This document shows, in pieces, positions 1 through 9,672 of a stretch of DNA of 59,322 bases. Within the stretch, counting starts at the first letter, position 1; each line of letters opens with the position of its first letter. The notes beneath the pieces were generated by a model. That model made no database searches and was not told the origin of the DNA. It saw only the letters and a list, made by a program, of their open reading frames with translations. The DNA lies in the NCBI RefSeq assembly GCF_008698235.1, contig NZ_PEBH01000013.1, positions 1-59,322 on the forward strand. The letters are read 5' to 3'. The translations under genes and the position numbers were made by a program. Source of the DNA: Bifidobacterium rousetti. Its GTDB lineage: Bacteria; Actinomycetota; Actinomycetes; Actinomycetales; Bifidobacteriaceae.

Positions 1-1
1 G

Positions 2-625
2 GATGTGTATCAGATACAGGGGGCGGAGGGCGCTCGGACAGGGGGCAGTGACCCGCAGGGCCGGCAGGACCCGCGTCCCATCCCGATCCGCCTGCGCGAC
101 GCCGCGATCCTCGAGACCCTCTACGCGACGGGCATCCGCGTCGCCGAACTCGTCGGCCTCGACCTCGACGACATCGACTTCTCCAACCGCACGATGCGCG
201 TCACCGGCAAGGGAAATAAACAACGTGTCGTCCCGTTCGGCGCCCCCGCCGCACGGGTCCTCGAGCGCTGGATCGACGAGGGCCGCCCCGAACTGCTCGC
301 CAGCGGCCGGCCTGACCGACCCGCCCGGTCACCCCGTCCCGCGGGCCCCGGCGACGCCCTCTTCCTCGGCGTGCGCGGCGGCCGCCTCGACCAGCGCGTG
401 GTCCGCGAGGTGGTCCACAGGGAGTCCAGAAGGGCGGGTGTTCCAGATATTGGACCCCATGCGCTGAGACATTCAGCGGCCACCCATCTGCTCGACGGCG
501 GCGCCGACCTGAGGGAGGTCCAGGAGCTCCTCGGCCACGCATCCCTCGGCACCACCCAGCGCTACACCCACGTCTCCATCGAACAGCTCAAGTCCCGCTA
601 CACCCAAGCATTTCCAAGGGCTTAG
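2..625 (+). CDS. xerC: Tyrosine recombinase XerC/XerD, C-terminal part (5' end cut by window)
   Basis: Site-specific recombinase of the phage-integrase (tyrosine) family. XerC/D enzymes resolve chromosome dimers at dif by strand exchange through a covalent 3'-phosphotyrosine. The frame is open to the first base, so only the catalytic domain is present (about 206 residues; whole proteins are about 300). All active-site residues are visible: Arg in GIRVAEL, Lys in [13 protein letters not shown] (His..Arg), LGH, and the nucleophile Tyr in QRYTHV. The end, [16 protein letters not shown], is typical of Xer proteins, which argues against a phage integrase. About 35 residues between the Lys and HxxR motifs are Pro/Arg/Gly rich. 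The next gene, oppA, is unrelated and has its own leader. XerC versus XerD cannot be decided from this fragment. Confidence 0.85.
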   Translation, partial: DVYQIQGAEGARTGGSDPQGRQDPRPIPIRLRDAAILETLYATGIRVAELVGLDLDDIDFSNRTMRVTGKGNKQRVVPFGAPAARVLERWIDEGRPELLASGRPDRPARSPRPAGPGDALFLGVRGGRLDQRVVREVVHRESRRAGVPDIGPHALRHSAATHLLDGGADLREVQELLGHASLGTTQRYTHVSIEQLKSRYTQAFPRA

Positions 626-676
626 CAGCCCCTCCCCGTTTACGTATCGGATGCGCTCGAGTCAAGCGGAAGCGGC

Positions 677-753
677 GGGGCGGCGTGTGTGGTGTCCGAC
701 CGTAGGCTTGGCCGAACGGCCTTGAGTGTGTCGGACACCACACACGCCGTCCC
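677..753. repeat. Long inverted repeat between xerC and oppA
   Basis: The arms 681-700 and 730-749 are perfect 20-bp inverted copies (left arm begins CGGCGTGTGTGG). The stem extends to 677-700/730-753 with one G-T pair. The 29-nt loop contains a smaller GGCC-GAAC-GGCC stem. There is no T-run after it, so it may be a factor-independent terminator of an unusual kind, a bidirectional terminator or a protein-binding palindrome. The rest of 626-988 (363 nt) holds no gene and presumably carries the oppA promoter; I could not identify its boxes with confidence. Confidence 0.7.
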
Positions 754-988
754 CCGCGACACCCCCCATCAACCCCTCCGATACCGTAAACACCCCAGTC
801 GGTATTCACACAATATCCATAATTTGGTAACGTCCTGTCTCCAGAACGCGGCACAATGGACCGCGATCAGCAAGGGGGTTGTGCACGGAGCGATCCGCGG
901 GCAGCCCCCTTGCATATATGGCGCGTCCCGACACGCGCCCGAGAGGTGCGATCCACGCATCTCAAGGATGAACACAGGAGAATATCCA

Positions 989-2638
989 ATGATGAAGAAG
1001 AAAGCCTTCGCGATCGCCGCGGCCGTGTGCGCCGTCGCGACCCTGGTGGCCGGCTGCGGTTCTTCCAGCAACAGCAGCTCCACGTCGAGCTCGAGCAACA
1101 GCGGCTCGAACGTCCTGAACGTCTACGCCTCCGAGCCCCAGAACCCGCTGATCCCGGGCAACACCAACGAGACCGGTGGCGGTAAGCCGGGCGACCTGCT
1201 GTTCGCCCGCCTCGTCTCCTTCGACGCCAAGGGCAACGCCTCCAACGAGGTCGCCGAGTCCATCACGCCGAACGACGACGCCACGCAGTACACCATCAAG
1301 CTCAAGGACGGCTGGAAGTTCACCGACGGCACCCCGGTGACCGCCGAGTCCTTCACCAAGGCCTGGAGCTACACCGCCAACGCGAAGAACGCGCAGAAGG
1401 GCACCTCCTTCTTCTCCACCATCAAGGGCTACACTGATCTGCAGAACGCCGACTCCCTCAAGGGCGACGAGCAGCTCTCCGGCCTGAAGGTCGTGGACGA
1501 CAAGACCTTCACCGTCGACATGTCCCAGCCGGACGCCACCTTCCCGATCAAGGTCGGCTACCTGGCGTTCGCCCCGCTGCCGGAGTCCTTCTACAAGGAC
1601 CCGAAGGCCTTCGGCGAGGCCCCGGTCGGCAACGGCCCGTACAAGTTCTCCAAGTGGGATCACAACAAGGAGATCGACCTCGTCAAGAACCCCGACTACA
1701 AGGGCAATGACGTGCCGAAGAACGACGGCATCAACTTCAAGATCTACACCGACGACAACGCCGCCTACGCCGACATCCAGTCCGGCAACCTCGACGTGAT
1801 GGAGTCCGTCCCGGCCTCCGCCACCAAGACCTTCCAGAAGAACCCGAAGGTCCAGGCCTACAACAAGGCCGGCTCCGTCTCCCAGACCTTCACCATCCCG
1901 TCCAACCTCGAGCACTTCCAGACCAACACCGAGGAGGGCCAGCTGCGTCGTCAGGCCATCTCCATGGCCATCAACCGCGAGCAGCTCACCGAGAAGGTGC
2001 TCGGCGGCGTCGCCACCCCGGCCGTCGACTTCACCTCCCCGCTCACCCCGGGCTACTCCGACTCCCTCAAGGGCTCCGAGAACCTCAAGTTCGACGCCGC
2101 CAAGGCCAAGGAGCTGTGGGCCAAGGCCGACGCCATCTCCAAGTACGACGGTCAGCTGACCTTCTCCTACAACGCCGACGGCGGCGCCAAGCCGATCTAC
2201 GACGCCATCGTCAACCAGCTCAAGAACAACCTGGGCATCGACGTCGCCACCAACCCGATGCCGACGTTCCAGGAGTTCCGCAACGCCGTCACCAACCGCC
2301 AGATCAAGGGCGCCTTCCGTACCGGCTGGCAGCCTGACTACCCGTCCCCGGAGAACTACCTGTTCCAGCTGTACGCCTCCGCCGCGGCTGACGGCAAGGG
2401 CTCCAACGACGGCGACTACAAGAACGCCGATTTCGACAAGCTGATGGACGAGGCCTACGCCGCCAAGTCCACCGAGGACGCCAACAAGCTCTACCAGCAG
2501 TCTCAGGAGATCCTGCTCCAGCAGCTGCCGGCCATCCCGCTGTACTACTCCAACGCCGCGGGTGTCGCCGCGACCGGTGTCAAGGGCTTCGAGATGAACT
2601 GGCAGAACCTGCCGGTCTACGAGGAGCTCTCCAAGTGA
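989..2638 (+). CDS. oppA: Oligopeptide ABC transporter, substrate-binding lipoprotein OppA
   Basis: Extracytoplasmic solute-binding protein family 5 (peptide/nickel class). It captures oligopeptides outside the cell and delivers them to the OppBC channel encoded just downstream. The product is 549 residues, normal for the family. It starts with a lysine-rich n-region, a hydrophobic core and the lipobox LVAGC, so it should be a diacylglycerol-anchored lipoprotein. A Ser/Asn linker follows, then the family 5 body (for example DDATQYTIKLKDGWKFTDG and later GWQPDYPSPENYL). The start at 989 was chosen over an open frame reaching 689 because AGGAG at 976-980 sits 8 nt upstream and the signal peptide begins there. 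A hairpin follows at 2681, so oppA is probably more strongly expressed than oppBCDF, as is usual for binding proteins. Confidence 0.95.
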   Translation: MMKKKAFAIAAAVCAVATLVAGCGSSSNSSSTSSSSNSGSNVLNVYASEPQNPLIPGNTNETGGGKPGDLLFARLVSFDAKGNASNEVAESITPNDDATQYTIKLKDGWKFTDGTPVTAESFTKAWSYTANAKNAQKGTSFFSTIKGYTDLQNADSLKGDEQLSGLKVVDDKTFTVDMSQPDATFPIKVGYLAFAPLPESFYKDPKAFGEAPVGNGPYKFSKWDHNKEIDLVKNPDYKGNDVPKNDGINFKIYTDDNAAYADIQSGNLDVMESVPASATKTFQKNPKVQAYNKAGSVSQTFTIPSNLEHFQTNTEEGQLRRQAISMAINREQLTEKVLGGVATPAVDFTSPLTPGYSDSLKGSENLKFDAAKAKELWAKADAISKYDGQLTFSYNADGGAKPIYDAIVNQLKNNLGIDVATNPMPTFQEFRNAVTNRQIKGAFRTGWQPDYPSPENYLFQLYASAAADGKGSNDGDYKNADFDKLMDEAYAAKSTEDANKLYQQSQEILLQQLPAIPLYYSNAAGVAATGVKGFEMNWQNLPVYEELSK

Positions 2639-2680
2639 GCGTGACGCTCGCCTGACCTGATTCCCAACGGAATCGCAATC

Positions 2681-2713
2681 AAGGGTCGGAATCCGAAAAG
2701 GGTTCCGGCCCTT
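2681..2713 (+). terminator. Terminator-like hairpin after oppA
   Basis: AAGGGTCGGAATCC pairs with GGTTCCGGCCCTT across a short GAAAA loop, with one T-G pair and one bulged base. It is followed by GTGTCGTTTA. It probably attenuates read-through from oppA into oppB. Confidence 0.65.
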
Positions 2714-2743
2714 GTGTCGTTTATATGCCGACTACCCCTCAGT

Positions 2744-2779
2744 CCCGCTTTGCGGGCCAGCTCCCCTGACAAGGGGAGC
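2744..2779. repeat. Two adjacent GC-rich hairpins, intergenic repeat-like
   Basis: CCCGC-TTT-GCGGG (2744-2756) is followed at once by GCTCCCCT-GACA-AGGGGAGC (2760-2779), both perfect. A similar pair of short hairpins occurs at 59270-59299. Such paired hairpins in AT-poorer spacers recall dispersed intergenic repeats of bifidobacteria; copy number needs a genome search. The rest of the 2639-2990 spacer holds no gene. Confidence 0.5.
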
Positions 2780-2990
2780 CGAAGTTTGGGGAGAGACAAA
2801 CCCGACATCGCGGTACGCACAGTCCCGTTGTAAGCTCCGATTCACCTTCGTGAAACATTCGTGTCAACCCGTAGGGTAAACTTACGGGGTACTTAGCGAC
2901 CGGCTGGGCGCTTTGGCATGCCTTCCCGCACAACGGCGCGGCGAGTCAGGGCGATGTGAGACCGGTCCGAAAGAATTCAAGGAGAAACCG

Positions 2991-3917
2991 ATGGGCAAAT
3001 ATCTTCTGCGACGCATTCTGCAGATGATCCCCGTGGTTCTCGGTGCGACCCTGTTGGTCTACGCTCTCGTCTTCGCGCTGCCGGGCGACCCGGTCAAGGC
3101 GATGTTCGGGGACAAGCCGATCAACGAGGCGGTCGCAGCCCAGATCCGCGCCGAATACAACCTCGACAAGCCGTTCATCATCCAGTACCTGCTGTTCCTC
3201 AAGAACGCGTTCACGCTGGACTTCGGCAACACCTTCGCCGGCCAGCCGGTCATCGACGAGATCGGCCGCGCCTTCCCTGTCACCATCAAGCTCGCTCTGA
3301 TGGCCTTCTGCTTCGAGGCGGTCTTCGGTGTGGTCTTCGGCATCATCTCCGGCCTCAAGAAGGGCAAGTGGTACGATTCGGTGATCCTCATCGTCTCCCT
3401 GCTGCTCATCTCCGTGCCGACCTTCGTCACCGGTTTCGCAGGCCAGTACTTCCTCGGCGTGCAGTGGAGCCTCATCCCCGTGACGGTCAGCGCCAACACC
3501 ACATTCACCGAGATGCTGTTCCCCGCGATGGTGCTGGGTTCGGTCTCGATGGCGTACATCATCCGACTGACGCGTTCCGAGGTCTCCTCGAACATCGCCC
3601 TCGACTATGTGCGCACCGCGCGCGCCAAGGGCATGTCGAACGGCTCCGTGATGGTGCGTCACGTGCTGCGCAACTCCCTGATCCCGGTCGTCACCTACCT
3701 GGGCCAGGACCTCGGCGCCCTGATGGGCGGCGCGATGATCACCGAGCAGATCTTCAACATCCACGGCGTCGGCTTCCTCACCTACCAGTCGATCCTCAAG
3801 GGCGAAGGCAACCTCGTGGTCTCGATCGTCACGCTCCTGCTGCTGGTCTTCGTCGTGTGCAACCTGCTCGTCGACCTGCTGTACGCGGCCCTCGACCCGC
3901 GCATCCGTTACGAGTGA
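2991..3917 (+). CDS. oppB: Oligopeptide ABC transporter permease OppB
   Basis: Inner-membrane channel subunit of the BPD transporter family. It pairs with OppC to move peptides across the cytoplasmic membrane. The 308-residue product has the classical OppB N-terminus (MGKYLLRRILQMIPVVLG) followed by about six hydrophobic segments. The cytoplasmic EAA loop (YVRTARAKGMSNGSVMVRH) contacts the ATPase. The start at 2991 is preceded by AAGGAG at 2979-2984, 6 nt away; an in-frame upstream extension to 2913 lacks membrane-protein character. oppC begins 20 nt after its stop, consistent with one transcript. Confidence 0.95.
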   Translation: MGKYLLRRILQMIPVVLGATLLVYALVFALPGDPVKAMFGDKPINEAVAAQIRAEYNLDKPFIIQYLLFLKNAFTLDFGNTFAGQPVIDEIGRAFPVTIKLALMAFCFEAVFGVVFGIISGLKKGKWYDSVILIVSLLLISVPTFVTGFAGQYFLGVQWSLIPVTVSANTTFTEMLFPAMVLGSVSMAYIIRLTRSEVSSNIALDYVRTARAKGMSNGSVMVRHVLRNSLIPVVTYLGQDLGALMGGAMITEQIFNIHGVGFLTYQSILKGEGNLVVSIVTLLLLVFVVCNLLVDLLYAALDPRIRYE

Positions 3918-3937
3918 CAGGGAGGAGACCGAACATC

Positions 3938-4906
3938 ATGACCGACAACAACCAGAACCGCTCCTACGAGACCCTACCCGGGCAGGAGCGCTACGTCGCC
4001 CCGCTCGACGAGACGCCGCTGCAGGACGTCGACAAGGTCGACGAATCCGCCCCGGCCTCGAGCATGTGGTCCGACGCGTGGCGCACGCTGCGCAAGAACC
4101 CGCTGTTCATCGTCTCGGGAATCCTCATCGTCTTCATCGTCTTCGTCGCGCTCTTCCCGGGCGTGTTCACGAAGCTCGACCCGAACTACTGCAACCTCGA
4201 CAACTCGCTCGAGCCCGCCGAGGCCGGACACCCGTTCGGCTACGACTTCCAAGGTTGCGACGTGTTCGCGCGCACCGTGTACGGCACGCGCACGTCGCTG
4301 TCCGTGGGCCTGCTGACCACGGTCATCGTCGCCGTCATCGGCACGCTGATCGGCGCGGTCGCCGGCTTCTTCGGAGGTTGGGTCGACGCGGTTCTGAGCC
4401 GCATCATCGACATCTTCTACTCGATCCCGTTCCTGCTGGGTGCGATCGTGGTCCTGCAGATGTTCCGCACCTCCTCCTCCATCTGGAAGGTCGTCTTCGT
4501 CCTCGCCCTCTTCGGCTGGGTGTCCACCGCGCGTATCGCCCGCGGTTCGGTGATGGAGGCCAAGAACCTCGAGTTCAACACCGCCTCGACCGCCCTCGGC
4601 TCGACCCCGATGAGGAACCTGTTCAGCCACATCATCCCGAACGCCCTGGCGCCGATCATCGTCATCGCCACCACCTCCCTCGGCTCGTTCATCGTCTCCG
4701 AGGCCACGCTGAGCTTCCTCGGTCTCGGCCTGCCGACCACGACCGTCAGCTGGGGCGGCGACATCTCCCAGGCGCAGGTCAACCTGATGACCAACCCGAT
4801 GGTGCTGTTCTATCCGTCCGTCGCCTTGGCCGTCACCGTCCTGAGCTTCATCATGATGGGCGACGCCGTCAAGGACGCGCTCGACCCGAAGAGCCGTACG
4901 GCCTGA
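3938..4906 (+). CDS. oppC: Oligopeptide ABC transporter permease OppC
   Basis: Second permease subunit of the Opp/Dpp importer, 322 residues. A hydrophilic N-terminal region of about 55 residues is followed by a first membrane segment (NPLFIVSGILIVFIVFVALF), a periplasmic loop, and the five-helix BPD core. The EAA motif region (ALGSTPMRNLFSHIIPNALA) marks the ATPase contact. The start at 3938 has GGAGGAG at 3921-3927. The reading frame is open far upstream within oppB, but that part is an out-of-frame shadow. The fused ATPase gene starts 21 nt downstream. Confidence 0.95.
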   Translation: MTDNNQNRSYETLPGQERYVAPLDETPLQDVDKVDESAPASSMWSDAWRTLRKNPLFIVSGILIVFIVFVALFPGVFTKLDPNYCNLDNSLEPAEAGHPFGYDFQGCDVFARTVYGTRTSLSVGLLTTVIVAVIGTLIGAVAGFFGGWVDAVLSRIIDIFYSIPFLLGAIVVLQMFRTSSSIWKVVFVLALFGWVSTARIARGSVMEAKNLEFNTASTALGSTPMRNLFSHIIPNALAPIIVIATTSLGSFIVSEATLSFLGLGLPTTTVSWGGDISQAQVNLMTNPMVLFYPSVALAVTVLSFIMMGDAVKDALDPKSRTA

Positions 4907-4927
4907 GTGTGAGGTAGGCAAAACAAC

Positions 4928-6943
<2,016 letters not shown>

Positions 6944-6964
6944 CCGGGTTTTTGAGCTCCCCTT

Positions 6965-7000
6965 GCGAAAGCCCCCGTTCCACCGGACGGGGGCTTTCGC
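6965..7000 (+). terminator. Rho-independent terminator of the opp operon
   Basis: Perfect 14-bp stem GCGAAAGCCCCCGT / ACGGGGGCTTTCGC with an 8-nt loop, 22 nt after the oppDF stop. Only GTTGT follows instead of a T-run, as is common in high-GC actinobacteria. Confidence 0.85.
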
Positions 7001-7004
7001 GTTG

Positions 7005-7010
7005 TATAGT
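7005..7010 (+). promoter_or_regulatory. -10 box placed for a leaderless xth transcript
   Basis: TATAGT ends 7 nt before the ATG at 7018, so transcription would begin at or next to the start codon. No ribosome-binding site is present in the 7-nt gap. No convincing -35 box is seen; its expected place lies in the loop and right arm of the opp terminator. Confidence 0.45.
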
Positions 7011-7017
7011 AAGCCGC

Positions 7018-7875
7018 ATGATCACGATCACCACTTCGAACCTGAACGGCATCCGCGCGGCCAGGCGCAAGGGCGTCGAGGCCTGGGCCGGGCAGCACAC
7101 ACCCGACGTCTGGTGCATGCAGGAGGTGCGCGCCCCGCAGGACGAGGTCGACCCGATCCTCGACTCGTTCGCGTTCGAATACGCGACCCACGGGCGCGTC
7201 AACGACCCGAGCGGCCTCAACCGCATGAACGAGGTGTGCCGGGTCAAGGGCCGCGCCGGCGTCGCGCTGATCAGCGACCTGCCGGTCGTCGAACGGCGGT
7301 ACGGTCTGCCCGGACTCGACGAGGACGTCGATTCGGGCCGCTGGATCGAGGCGGACGTCGTCACGCCGCAGGGCTACACGATCACCGTCGCCAGCGTGTA
7401 CGTGCACGCCGGCAACGCCGACGATCCGGTGAAGATGGCGCAGAAGTACCGGTTCCTCGACGCGATGCTGTCACGCATGGGCGACCTGCGAGACGAGGCG
7501 GCGCACGGCGGGAGGCAGGCCGTGCTGTGCGGCGACTTCAACATCGCGCACACGCCGCTCGACATCAAGAACGCCAAGGCCAACGAGAAGCACGCCGGGT
7601 TCCTGCCCGCCGAACGCGCCTACGTGGACCGGTGGCTGGGGGAGCTGGAGTTCGTCGACGTGATGCGCGACCTCGCCGGCGACATCCAGGGCCCGTACAC
7701 ATGGTGGAGCCAGCGCGGGCGCGCCTTCGACAACAACGTCGGCTGGCGCATCGACTACCAGTTCGTCACCCCCGAGCTCGCCGACAGCGCGTGCGGCTTC
7801 GTCATCGACAAGGCGCCCACCTACGACCTGCGCTGGTCCGACCACGCGCCGCTGAGCGTCACCTACGACGTGTGA
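7018..7875 (+). CDS. xth: Exodeoxyribonuclease III (AP endonuclease)
   Basis: DNA repair enzyme of the EEP (exonuclease-endonuclease-phosphatase) fold. It cleaves 5' to abasic sites and trims 3' blocked ends, needing a divalent metal. The 285-residue protein shows the family motifs in order: SNLNGIRAA, MQEV (metal-ligand Glu), the DFNIAHTPLDIKNAK loop (Asp/Asn of the active site), and the SDHAPLS terminal Asp-His pair. The start at 7018 matches the family N-terminus exactly. There is no ribosome-binding site, but a -10 box lies 7 nt upstream, suggesting leaderless expression independent of the opp operon. XthA versus ExoA naming is a matter of convention. Confidence 0.92.
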   Translation: MITITTSNLNGIRAARRKGVEAWAGQHTPDVWCMQEVRAPQDEVDPILDSFAFEYATHGRVNDPSGLNRMNEVCRVKGRAGVALISDLPVVERRYGLPGLDEDVDSGRWIEADVVTPQGYTITVASVYVHAGNADDPVKMAQKYRFLDAMLSRMGDLRDEAAHGGRQAVLCGDFNIAHTPLDIKNAKANEKHAGFLPAERAYVDRWLGELEFVDVMRDLAGDIQGPYTWWSQRGRAFDNNVGWRIDYQFVTPELADSACGFVIDKAPTYDLRWSDHAPLSVTYDV

Positions 7876-7971
7876 AGCCCTCGTGAGGCCGGCGTCCAGC
7901 CAGTTCCAAGCCGAGGTGCTAGGCTTGGCAGGGTTGCAACCGTCAGACACGACACTGTGAAATGAGGAACC

Positions 7972-8850
7972 ATGGGACTGTTCGGATTCGGCAAGAAGAA
8001 GGACAAGGCGGAGAAGAAGGCCGTCGAGACCGAGGACGAGGACGCGAAGGCCGCGGCCGCCGCCAACGCCGCCGCCAAGGCGGACAGCGAGACCGCGGAG
8101 AAGACCGCCGCCGAGGCGCTGCCGGAGGCCAGCGAGGAGTACGCCGGCCGCGGCGAGGAGCGCGGCCCGTGGGACGTCAACGACGAGGACGTGCCCGATT
8201 ACGACGACTACCTCGACCTCGGCGCCTACTACCTGCCGTTCATGCAGCACATCGAGCTGAGGATCAAGGCCAACCGCGCCACGCGCGCCATCCTCGGCTC
8301 CACGATCACCTACCAGCACTCCAGCCTCGAGGTCGAGGCGTACGCCGCGCCGAAGACCCTCGGCCTGTGGGAGGACTGGAGGAACGACTTCCTCGAGGCC
8401 AACAAGAAGGCGTCCGCCGACAAGGGCGTGTTCGGCACCGAAATCAAGCTGCCGGTCGAGGTCAAGGCCGGCAAGACCGTCATCACCCGCATCGTCGGCG
8501 TTGATGGCCCGCGCTGGATGCTGCGCGGCATCTTCTCCGGCGTCGCCGCCACCGATCCGGACGCCGAGGAGACCAAGGCCCTGAACGAGTTCTTCTCCAA
8601 GATCGTCGTCGAGCGTGGCGAGGAGCCGCTCGCCCCGCGCGACCTCATCCCGATGCACCCGCCGGTCAGCCCGGCCGAGCGCAAGGCCGCCAAGGAGGCC
8701 GCCGCCAACGCCGAGGAGGCGCAGGACGGCAACGGCAAGGAGCACCTCAAGGACGTCCCCACCCGCCCGAAGGGCCCGCTGAGCCAGGACCAGCAGACTG
8801 AGGTCAAGACCACGCTGTCGCGCGGCCCGATGTTCTCCGAGGTCCGCTGA
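7972..8850 (+). CDS. DUF3710 domain protein
   Basis: Protein of unknown function from the actinobacterial family DUF3710, 292 residues. The first 60 residues are charged and Ala/Lys/Glu rich (MGLFGFGKKKDKAEKK start), probably disordered. The conserved domain follows from about residue 75 (DLGAYYLP) to GPRWMLRGIFSG and a region around PLAPRDLIPMHPP. The C-terminus is again charged. The start at 7972 has GAGGAA just upstream. It is followed by DUF3159, a conserved pairing across Actinobacteria that hints at a shared role. An inverted repeat CCAAGCC/GGCTTGG (7906-7928) lies in the leader. Confidence 0.85.
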   Translation: MGLFGFGKKKDKAEKKAVETEDEDAKAAAAANAAAKADSETAEKTAAEALPEASEEYAGRGEERGPWDVNDEDVPDYDDYLDLGAYYLPFMQHIELRIKANRATRAILGSTITYQHSSLEVEAYAAPKTLGLWEDWRNDFLEANKKASADKGVFGTEIKLPVEVKAGKTVITRIVGVDGPRWMLRGIFSGVAATDPDAEETKALNEFFSKIVVERGEEPLAPRDLIPMHPPVSPAERKAAKEAAANAEEAQDGNGKEHLKDVPTRPKGPLSQDQQTEVKTTLSRGPMFSEVR

Positions 8851-8908
8851 GCCGGATCATCATCGGCAAAACCCACCCACGCAACGGATCGAAGGACTCG
8901 GCACGGAT

Positions 8909-9649
8909 TTGACTGCACAGAACGCTGAACGCAAGCCCGAACAGGGCGAACGGAGGAAACGCACCGGCCTGGGCGCGCTCGCCACGGCCGGCGCCGACGA
9001 GGACTTCTCCGTCATCGACGCGATCGGAGGGCCCCGCGGCGTCATCGAATCGATGCTGCCCGGAGTGCTGTTCGTCGTCATGTTCGTGGCGACGAACGAC
9101 CTCAACCTCACCATCGGCGTCTCCGCCGCGCTGGCCGTCGTGCAGGTGATCGTCCGCCTCGTCCAGCGCCAGTCCGTCATGGGCGCGCTGAGCGGGCTCA
9201 TCGCCGTGGGCATTTGCCTGATCTGGGCGTGGAAGAGCCATGAGGCCCGCAACTACTACATGTTCGGGTTCCTCACCAACGCCGGGTACGCGGCGCTGCT
9301 GGCCGTCTCGCTGGCCGCGCGCGTGCCCGGCCTTGGCCTCGTCATCGAGTTCATCCGCCAGCTGCCCACCGAACGGCTGGGCGAATGGTTCCACGACTGG
9401 ATGGACGACAAGGCCCTGAAGCGCGCCTACATGGTCATCACCGCGCTGTGGATGGGCCTGTTCCTGCTGCGTCTCGCCGTGCAGGTGCCCCTGTACCTGA
9501 CCGACCATGTGGCCGCGCTGGGCGTCGCCCGCCTCATCATGGGCATCCCGTTCTGGGCGCTGGCCATCTGGGTGAGCTACCTCATCATCGCCACGCCCCT
9601 GCACCGCCACAAAGCCGCCGCCAAGGCCAACGCCGAGGCGGATAACTGA
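8909..9649 (+). CDS. DUF3159 integral membrane protein
   Basis: Family DUF3159 membrane protein of unknown function, 246 residues. A charged N-terminal stretch of about 35 residues is followed by IDAIGGPRGVIESMLPGVLF, the conserved opening of the family, and about five to six hydrophobic segments. The translation start appears to be TTG at 8909, with GAAGGA at 8891-8896 as a weak, rather distant ribosome-binding site. No ATG lies near that position. The gene follows DUF3710 after 58 nt and is probably co-transcribed with it and with the methyltransferase downstream. Confidence 0.82.
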   Translation: MTAQNAERKPEQGERRKRTGLGALATAGADEDFSVIDAIGGPRGVIESMLPGVLFVVMFVATNDLNLTIGVSAALAVVQVIVRLVQRQSVMGALSGLIAVGICLIWAWKSHEARNYYMFGFLTNAGYAALLAVSLAARVPGLGLVIEFIRQLPTERLGEWFHDWMDDKALKRAYMVITALWMGLFLLRLAVQVPLYLTDHVAALGVARLIMGIPFWALAIWVSYLIIATPLHRHKAAAKANAEADN

Positions 9650-9672
9650 AGCCACAACCCATAAAGGAATCC

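Noticed and set aside
689..988. 100-codon extension of oppA
   Set aside because: The frame is open, but it crosses the inverted repeat and lacks protein character. The signal peptide and ribosome-binding site place the start at 989.
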